A stretch of DNA of 64,000 nt from Candidatus Ancaeobacter aquaticus (lineage in GTDB: Bacteria > Auribacterota > Ancaeobacteria > Ancaeobacterales > Ancaeobacteraceae): the NCBI GenBank assembly GCA_030765405.1, contig JAVCCP010000045.1:1-64000 (forward strand). Reading direction: 5' to 3'. Under the pieces are notes generated by a model. The model was not told the DNA's origin and did not search any database. It saw only the letters and a list, made by a program, of their open reading frames with translations. The position numbers and the translations under genes are program-made. Positions 57,381 through 64,000 of this stretch are shown piece after piece; the first letter of the stretch is position 1, and every line of letters begins with the position of its first letter.

Positions 57381-60300
57381 ATGAAAACAAAATCTACCTT
57401 TAAAGTAAGCGGTGGTATCCCGCCTGTTATTAGGATTATCAGCCTTGTGATTGCATGTGTTTTCACTATTACATCAACCACATATGGTGTCCCGCGCAAT
57501 CTGTGGGATCTGAGGACAACTGGAAAGTCCGCGACAGCGCAAAAAACCGGTCCGCTAACATACGTTGACCCCGCAATGTTTGTTGTCCCGGAAAATTTCG
57601 GGTCAGTGACTGAGCGGTTTAAGTCTGCCGGCACAAAAAACTCCAAAAAGCTCATTATACAGATACAGGACTCGCATTGTAATTATGAGGCGCAGAAAAA
57701 TATCTGGAGCATGATAGATATTTTCAGCAAGGATAAAAACATTGCTGGTTGTATGAACATGATTGCGATTGAGGGTGCTGAAGGGATTGTTGATGCTACG
57801 CCGATACGGAAATATCCTGATCCCGAAATCCGTCGTCAGGGCACGGATTACCTTATGCGTACAGGGTGGCTTACCGGTGCGGAATGTTATGAAATTAATG
57901 CTAAGGATAATCCGATACCGCTTTTTGGTGTTGAACAACGAGCGCTTTATAATGAGAACCTTGACTTTTTTAAAGATGTAAAGGAAGCATCAAAGAAAAG
58001 TAAGACATTTTTTAAAAAACTGTCAAACGCGATAGAGGTATTAAAACTCAAAGTGTTTTCAGGGGCTTTAGCCCAGATAATCAAAAAGAGAGACCAGTGG
58101 GATGAAAACGTAATTAAATTTACGGATTTTTGCAAGTATCTAGCTAGTGAAGCCGTAAAAGTAGGTATCGGCAAAAAAGGCGCAAAACAGTTTAGTGACA
58201 AGAGAGACTATCCGAACCTTACCGCGGTTATTGAGTCAATAGAACTTGAGAAAAGAATAGACTCAAAGAAGATAAATATTCAGCGCAAAGCCATGATCGC
58301 GGCACTACAGAAAAAAATGGTAAAAGAGGAACTTTCTGAGCTGGTAAAACAATCTCTTTTCCTGCGTATAGGAAGGATTACATCGGGCATGTTTTACAAC
58401 TATTTGAAACAGATTGCAGTGGCAAAGAAGATCGATATGGCAAAGTATCCTGATCTGAAAGGGTATATAGAACTTGTTGAGCTTCACACCACAGTAAACG
58501 CAGGGAAACTTTTTGATGAAGTTGATAATCTTGATCGAGCGATAAAACAGAAACTATATAAAAACAAGGATGAAAAAGAACTTGATCTGGTTATAGACCA
58601 GGTAAAGATGCTTCAAAACCTCTTAGATCTCAGGATGACACGCCGCGATCTTACCTATTATGAGAACAACAAAAAAGATATCACATCCGGCAAATTGATA
58701 CAAAAAGTTGCACGGCTGTCGGACAGGCATAATCTCAGGGACGCTTTGACAGGTTCTTTGGGATGGCTTGAAAAAAACAAAAAACTTAATGTTGCCGCAT
58801 CACAAGGTTTTTATAATGCCGCACTCAAACGTGACGATATGCTGGTGGAAAATACGTTAAGAGAGATGGAGAAACGCAAGTCAAAGGTTGTTGCTATGAT
58901 AACGGGCGGATTTCATACGCAGGGGATGAAAGAACAGTTTAAGGCTAAAGGGTATTCCTATGTTGTTGTGACACCGCGGTTGACACAGGCGTGTGATGAC
59001 AAGATATATCTTTCAAGGATGATGAACAAGCTGAGTGAGTTTGATAAGCTTTTTACCCAAACAGGGAAAAGACTCGCGCCGTGGGTAGCTTTGCAAGCAG
59101 AGTTAGGGCTTGTCGAAAAAGAGTTCAAAACGCTTGCTAGTACATTAGAATTATTAAATGACCAAGAAGTAAAAGTAGGTGCTACAAATATTATTAAAGT
59201 TGCTGGCGGTATTATGAAATTAGAGAAAACGGCAGACGGAGTTAGTTATGAAAAAATAAGTAATAAAAAAGTAACGGCAACTGGCACAATTACTGTAGCA
59301 ACGACAGCAGATGGAAATGTGAGTTTTACACCGGTTGTTACATCGGAAGAAAAAGAAGTAGCAATGAAGAGTGATGAGACTAAAGCTGAAGAAAAACCAA
59401 CGGAAGATGAAGGGGAAACTCAAGAAACCAAAAAGCAAGAAATCAAAACTCAAAAAACCAAAAAGCAAGAATCCGAAAAGCAAAAAACCAAAAAGACTAG
59501 AAAACCGATAAAAATAGTCAGAAATACTTTAAAGGGAAGAATTAGTGCTCTTGAGAAGGAATATAAGAGTGCACTGTATTCTAATATATTAATAACACCA
59601 TCAAAAGGCGAATTAGAGGACCAAATTAAAGGACATGACGAAGCGTTAGCAGAAATAGCCGAACTGTTAAAAATTCTTGCAAAAGAAATTGGGGAGTTCT
59701 TGCCTTCTCTAGAAAATCGTGAGAAGCAGATAAGGTCGGTAGAATTACAAACAAAAGAAAATCGTGAGAAGCAGATAAGGTTGGTAAAATTACAAACAAA
59801 AATAAATTTCACAAAAAAGATTGATAAAAGAAAATTAAAAGAAACTCAAACAGCTGAGAGAATAGCAGACCTTGAATCATCGTTTAAGTTGCCAGTTCCT
59901 AGTGAGCCAGTTATTAGTACTAGAGAAAATATAGAAAAATATATTGAAGATATAAATAATAAAATAGCCGAGATTGACGAATTGATGAAACTTTATAAGG
60001 ATGGAAAAGGTATTGGTGCAGGTAGGATTGCCCCTGACAAATTAGAAAACAAAAGGCAAACATTAGTAGCCCAAAAGGACACCGCTTTGCAGGCCAAGAC
60101 CTACCTAAGAAAAGAAAAGGTTAAAATTGCATTCCGAGTAGAGGCCAAGAGGCAAAGGTGGGGTGGGTTTCTAACGCCAAAAACAATGGATGTTTTAGCC
60201 GGTGATTATATAAAACGCAAGATGGTTGATTTAGATATAAAAGATTTAAAAGAAATGCTAGAGGATATGGAATATGTTGCTAATGGTGGTGAAATGACAA

Positions 60301-63300
60301 ACGAAGAAAAGATTAATGCTCTGTCAGCAAAGATTGCCGCAGCTAAACAAAGAATTGCTTTGCTTCAAGTTCCATCAATAAGTGTTGTTTCAGAAGAATT
60401 GGAAAGTATCAAAAAAGCAGAAGAACCTGCAAAAACAGTTGCTGTTGCTGTTTCTTCGGACGAATACTCTGAATTTGATTTGGGTCTAATGGCGGAATTA
60501 GGGATAAAAAAGGATAATCTTACCCCAGAAATTATTGCTGAAGCTGATAAATTATTAAAGGTAGATAAACGTCTCAGCGGTAAGAATCTTGATGCAATGG
60601 AGATATATAAAAATGACCCAATGATACGTGGAGCGTTATTACAGCTTTTAGCTCATATGAATAGAGAGAGTGGCAAATATAATGATAATAAAGTTTTATA
60701 TCATAATCTTAGGCATTTTAAAGGTGTTCTTCAAACTTATATGAGGATTGCCAAAGCAAAAGGAAACGAAGGAATATTTGTAAATGGTGAGAGGTCATTG
60801 AAAGTTGGCCTGGTATCGGCACTTTTTCATGATACCGGATATTATGATAAAGAAAGAGTGGATGAAAGAACAGGAATATCTGGTCGAGTTGTACTTCATG
60901 AGCAAGCGAGCAGAAATTATGCCAAAGAATTCATGACTAAACTAAGCAAAATTAGCGGTGTAGAGGAATTTAAACCGGCCGAGATTGAAGCAGTTTTGAC
61001 AATGATAGATAGAACAAAAATGGTGATGAATAATCCTTATGCAAATGCTACAGCAATGACTGATTTGGTTGAACAGGATGATAAAGCTTATGAAGAGGCT
61101 GAAGCCATATATGATCGTCTAAAAGCAAAATCGGACAGAGAGGAAGGGTTAAGTAACGAAACGGATATAAACGATTTTAATAAAGCTAAGGCAGATATGG
61201 ATGCAATAATGGGAGGCAGGCTTTTAGCATACGCGGATGTGTATGGTGATGCAGACGATTATCTGGAAACCATTTCAGGATTACAGAAGGAATTTAAGGA
61301 AGGTTTGGATCCGGCTTGGAAACCAACGATGTTAGAGCAAGTGGCTGCCACGGTAACAGGGGAAGGTGAAAAGGGAGCCCCAGGGTTCCAAAACGAAATC
61401 GTAGAAGTGTGGCGTTTTGGTCCTTTAAAAGAAAGTAAGTATGCAGGAAAATTTAGGTTACCTAGTGATCTCAAAGAAGACCGCGATAATAATATTAAAA
61501 GAAACAGAGAGTTTAGGAGAGCCTTTAATGTTTTTAGAGGGATAAGCACTGGTAATAGAGACGTGGCCCGTACAATAATTGAAAATTATGTGAATACTAT
61601 TGAAAAGAATAATACTTATGCCGGTAACACCAATATGGTCGTAGAACAACTTAAAAAAGAAATTAATAGTTTTGACCAGGAAAACAATGAAAGAGTGGCA
61701 TGGAGAACAAAACTTGCTGATGTAGGAGTAGATGTGAATTCAACAAGGTATCAAAGGTTAAAGGATAAGAGACATGGGATGTTTGAACCCTCCGTAAAAG
61801 AGGCCGCGATGGAAATGGCTGCCCAAACTGTTTCTTCTGACGGAAATGTAATATATGTAGATTTTAGAAATGAAGCGCCAGGTGGAATAGAAGAGCTTAT
61901 AAAGGAAATTAGTCAGGAAGATATAATTGATTTAATTGTAAATGCGGAAATTAGTGATATTGAAGAATTGCTTAAAGGAGGCAAATTTAAAGAAGCGCTT
62001 AAAGTTACACAAGCAGTCACAAAATGGCTTGCAGATAAAGGTGAATTTGAAAAATGTCAAAAGTTTCTATATGCCATAATGGAAAAAAATATATATGAAG
62101 ATAGTGCTAAATCATTTAAAGATGCAGTGGTTTTAGATCGTATTGCGGTGCTAGTTATTATTAACTCTAAAAAGAATTTGTTGAAAATAGAATATCTTGA
62201 GGCATTTGTTAATAGATTGATTTTGCAGGCAGGAACTGCTGATATAGAGTATCTATATGAATTAGTAAGTAATAATATTAATAAGGAAGATAAAGACATA
62301 TTACAAAACGCTATGGGAAAAAGAATAAAACAATTGGGGGATACAGCAATAGAGGGAAACAAAGAAGACTTAGCATTGCTTGTGAATCCAAAAGGATTAG
62401 GAAAGAATAAAGAAATTAGTGATTTGGCAGAAAAAGAATTGGAGATGGTAAATTCCATAGAAGAGATTTTGACGGGAGTAACTTCTATTGCTAAGCAACA
62501 GGCAATAAAGAAAGTAGCAAAAGACGAAAGGGCTATTCCGAATCTTATTAAAGCATTGAATACTGAAGACGATGATGTTTGGCGCGCAGCAGTGGATGCC
62601 TCAATATCTATGGGTGAGCCTGCAATAGGTGAACTTATTAAGGCTTTGGAAAGTAAAAATCATATGGTTCGTCTAGGTGCAGCTCAAATATTACAAGATA
62701 TTGGCGATAAGGATGCTCTTGCTGAGCTAGAAGAAATCATAAAGCAAGAAATAAATAAAAATGTAAAGAGTTCAATGGAGTTTGCAATTAGAGATTTGAA
62801 AAAGAAGCTTTTAGTCGCTGAAGTAATTCCCGCTAAAAAAGAAAAAGCTCCTCAAGCTATGGCACTGAGAGCTGAGTTGGCGTTGGCGGATCTTAAAGGT
62901 TCTTCTGGATTGGATGAGTTGATTGATAAAGTAGAAGCACTAGCAAAAGGAGCTGATGAATCAGAGGCGCTTGAGGCAGTAAGTATATTAAGTGAATATG
63001 CAAGAGAAGGAGATTATAGAAATTACGCGGCAAGAGTCTTAGCGATGATAGTTCTAAATAAAAGAAGTAATACTGCTTCAGAGAAGGTTAAATCAGATGC
63101 ATATAATGCATTAAAGGAAGCAGTAGCAAATGGTAATGAAAAAGCAAAAAAATTTATTTTATCATTAAAAATAATGGAGTTAACAGATATAGCATTAGAC
63201 GAGAGCAAAACTCTAGAAGATCGAAAAAATGCAATAAAAAATATTGGATTAAGCGAAAATGGGATTTCTGCAATTAATGAATTGTTTCTGATAGCAAGCA

Positions 63301-64000
63301 GTGATGCTGCAGGAGATTTAATTAAAAGAGAGGCAGTTAAGATCCTTATAGAATTATCAGACTCAAGTAATGTTGGCGTAAGTCAATACGCAGAAGATAG
63401 GTTTAGTAAAATTGCAGAAGCGGAACAGAAAGAAGCCCAAGCTGAAGTGCCGGGGACAGGAGAAGCTATAAAGGAAGCGGCTAAAATGGATGAAATGGTT
63501 AAGCTGTTAAAGAGCAAGGAAGGGATTGAGAGTATTTTGGATGAAGACGTGATAGCTGTACTAAAGTATGATAAGCAATCAGATGATCTTAGTCCTGAGC
63601 AACAGGATAAATTAGCTCGCTACAAGGAATTGAAAGGACCTATCAAAAAGGGAAACGATAGGGTAAAGGATGAGTTTATCAATGGCAATAAAAAAGACGA
63701 TGGGACAAAGGAAACCGTTGTTCTGGATGTTTCCAAGGAGACGCACGATTCATATTATCGTGGAGAGGTAGATAAATTTATTGAGGGAGCGGAAGGGGCT
63801 TTTCTTCCTGTGAACCTTAACGATGAACTTTCTTTGACGAAAGATGAAGATGGTGCTAAGCACAAAGCCAAGTTGGGCTCCGAGAAAGTTGGTGGAGTTA
63901 AAGGGATGGAGAAGTTGAGAAAAGAGCAGATTGAAGTGATGGAGGCGAACGTCTCTGGATATAAGGCTGTGCTTGGTAATGACAGATACAATCGATTATT
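57381..64000 (+). CDS. giant exported protein F: TraB/Tiki-like domain, HD/PDEase domain, HEAT repeats (3' end beyond window)
   Basis: The frame is open from ATG 57381 to the window edge, at least 2206 codons. A signal peptide is present (RIISLVIACVFTITSTTYG). Residues about 70-560 are paralogous to E: IQIQDSHCNYEAQKN near 94, IAIEGAEGIVDA, LMRTGWLTGAECYE, QGFYNAALKRD, ITGGFHTQGM near 508. A Lys/Gln/Thr linker (about 665-710) and a coiled-coil region (about 715-1000) follow. Residues about 1095-1295 form an HD/PDEase-type phosphohydrolase: YHNLRHF, LFHDTGYYDKE with H1150-D1151, LHEQASRNYA, YADVYGDADD. HEAT/PBS-lyase-like repeats lie near 1715-1790 (AIPNLIKALNTEDDDVWRAA, AIGELIKALESKNHMVRLGA), with more helices after. 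The C-terminus is not in the window. Confidence 0.86.
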   Translation, partial: MKTKSTFKVSGGIPPVIRIISLVIACVFTITSTTYGVPRNLWDLRTTGKSATAQKTGPLTYVDPAMFVVPENFGSVTERFKSAGTKNSKKLIIQIQDSHCNYEAQKNIWSMIDIFSKDKNIAGCMNMIAIEGAEGIVDATPIRKYPDPEIRRQGTDYLMRTGWLTGAECYEINAKDNPIPLFGVEQRALYNENLDFFKDVKEASKKSKTFFKKLSNAIEVLKLKVFSGALAQIIKKRDQWDENVIKFTDFCKYLASEAVKVGIGKKGAKQFSDKRDYPNLTAVIESIELEKRIDSKKINIQRKAMIAALQKKMVKEELSELVKQSLFLRIGRITSGMFYNYLKQIAVAKKIDMAKYPDLKGYIELVELHTTVNAGKLFDEVDNLDRAIKQKLYKNKDEKELDLVIDQVKMLQNLLDLRMTRRDLTYYENNKKDITSGKLIQKVARLSDRHNLRDALTGSLGWLEKNKKLNVAASQGFYNAALKRDDMLVENTLREMEKRKSKVVAMITGGFHTQGMKEQFKAKGYSYVVVTPRLTQACDDKIYLSRMMNKLSEFDKLFTQTGKRLAPWVALQAELGLVEKEFKTLASTLELLNDQEVKVGATNIIKVAGGIMKLEKTADGVSYEKISNKKVTATGTITVATTADGNVSFTPVVTSEEKEVAMKSDETKAEEKPTEDEGETQETKKQEIKTQKTKKQESEKQKTKKTRKPIKIVRNTLKGRISALEKEYKSALYSNILITPSKGELEDQIKGHDEALAEIAELLKILAKEIGEFLPSLENREKQIRSVELQTKENREKQIRLVKLQTKINFTKKIDKRKLKETQTAERIADLESSFKLPVPSEPVISTRENIEKYIEDINNKIAEIDELMKLYKDGKGIGAGRIAPDKLENKRQTLVAQKDTALQAKTYLRKEKVKIAFRVEAKRQRWGGFLTPKTMDVLAGDYIKRKMVDLDIKDLKEMLEDMEYVANGGEMTNEEKINALSAKIAAAKQRIALLQVPSISVVSEELESIKKAEEPAKTVAVAVSSDEYSEFDLGLMAELGIKKDNLTPEIIAEADKLLKVDKRLSGKNLDAMEIYKNDPMIRGALLQLLAHMNRESGKYNDNKVLYHNLRHFKGVLQTYMRIAKAKGNEGIFVNGERSLKVGLVSALFHDTGYYDKERVDERTGISGRVVLHEQASRNYAKEFMTKLSKISGVEEFKPAEIEAVLTMIDRTKMVMNNPYANATAMTDLVEQDDKAYEEAEAIYDRLKAKSDREEGLSNETDINDFNKAKADMDAIMGGRLLAYADVYGDADDYLETISGLQKEFKEGLDPAWKPTMLEQVAATVTGEGEKGAPGFQNEIVEVWRFGPLKESKYAGKFRLPSDLKEDRDNNIKRNREFRRAFNVFRGISTGNRDVARTIIENYVNTIEKNNTYAGNTNMVVEQLKKEINSFDQENNERVAWRTKLADVGVDVNSTRYQRLKDKRHGMFEPSVKEAAMEMAAQTVSSDGNVIYVDFRNEAPGGIEELIKEISQEDIIDLIVNAEISDIEELLKGGKFKEALKVTQAVTKWLADKGEFEKCQKFLYAIMEKNIYEDSAKSFKDAVVLDRIAVLVIINSKKNLLKIEYLEAFVNRLILQAGTADIEYLYELVSNNINKEDKDILQNAMGKRIKQLGDTAIEGNKEDLALLVNPKGLGKNKEISDLAEKELEMVNSIEEILTGVTSIAKQQAIKKVAKDERAIPNLIKALNTEDDDVWRAAVDASISMGEPAIGELIKALESKNHMVRLGAAQILQDIGDKDALAELEEIIKQEINKNVKSSMEFAIRDLKKKLLVAEVIPAKKEKAPQAMALRAELALADLKGSSGLDELIDKVEALAKGADESEALEAVSILSEYAREGDYRNYAARVLAMIVLNKRSNTASEKVKSDAYNALKEAVANGNEKAKKFILSLKIMELTDIALDESKTLEDRKNAIKNIGLSENGISAINELFLIASSDAAGDLIKREAVKILIELSDSSNVGVSQYAEDRFSKIAEAEQKEAQAEVPGTGEAIKEAAKMDEMVKLLKSKEGIESILDEDVIAVLKYDKQSDDLSPEQQDKLARYKELKGPIKKGNDRVKDEFINGNKKDDGTKETVVLDVSKETHDSYYRGEVDKFIEGAEGAFLPVNLNDELSLTKDEDGAKHKAKLGSEKVGGVKGMEKLRKEQIEVMEANVSGYKAVLGNDRYNRL
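59712..59801 (+). repeat. tandem 45-base in-frame duplication in F
   Basis: Two adjacent copies of a 45-base unit encode ENREKQIRSVELQTK and ENREKQIRLVKLQTK, with only a few base differences. It lengthens the coiled-coil segment and looks recent. Confidence 0.9.

Noticed and set aside
1-64000. tRNA, rRNA, riboswitch or phage/IS elements
   Set aside because: I looked in the gaps between genes and found no tRNA-like fold, no transposase or integrase reading frame and no recognisable riboswitch; a covariance-model scan would be needed to exclude small RNAs.

Overview
The window is A+T-rich bacterial DNA that splits into two parts. The left third is ordinary housekeeping and biosynthesis. The right two thirds hold a row of giant exported multidomain proteins. 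The combination of giant ORFs with Sec signal peptides, the dapL variant of lysine synthesis and low G+C suggests a member of the PVC-side candidate phylum Omnitrophota (former OP3), whose genomes are reported to carry giant ORFs. No rRNA or phylogenetic marker strong enough to prove this lies in the window, so the assignment is an inference.

Layout. 1-3974: the start of a leftward gene; a small exported His/Tyr/Gly-rich protein with its own promoter and terminator; a stand-alone AmmeMemoRadiSam-type radical SAM enzyme with a Tat-like leader; a small ferredoxin; an MBL-fold hydrolase; an M48 lipoprotein protease. 4045-5080: promoter, rplM-rpsI, terminator. 5123-22126: a compact, all-rightward block covering arginine (argC-J-B-D-F-G-H), lysine via LL-diaminopimelate aminotransferase (lysA-dapF-dapA-dapB-dapL), folate (folK), pantothenate (panB, panC) and NAD (nadA plus aspartate dehydrogenase nadX). 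The arginine set has ArgJ for acetyl recycling, the lysine set takes the DapL shortcut, and NAD synthesis uses an oxygen-independent aspartate dehydrogenase in place of NadB. Together they make a nearly self-contained aspartate/glutamate-derived module.

22260-64000: five giant genes read rightward, interrupted by one leftward gene. A (22340-27733, 1797 aa) and B (27748-37488, 3246 aa) form one transcription unit. C (40074-37711, 787 aa) is leftward and flanked by two copies of a palindrome. D (40462-50778, 3438 aa), E (50850-57029, 2059 aa) and F (57381 to beyond the window, at least 2206 aa) each have a near-consensus sigma70 promoter with a 17-base spacer. All five rightward proteins begin with a signal peptide. 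They carry enzyme modules that are normally separate and cytoplasmic: a phosphodiester-glycosidase-like domain and a helical-repeat array (A); GT2 glycosyltransferase, calcineurin-like phosphatase, Nudix and GNAT (B); a SpoIIE/PP2C-like phosphatase, three HExxH-like segments and membrane segments (D); a shared TraB/Tiki-like domain (E and F), with a GGDEF-like segment in E and an HD/PDEase domain plus HEAT repeats in F.

I regard this right-hand locus as the candidate undescribed system: a family of exported mosaic giant proteins built by shuffling enzyme modules behind a conserved leader. What they act on is unknown. Domain calls were made by reading motifs, not by profile searches, and the weaker ones are marked as such.
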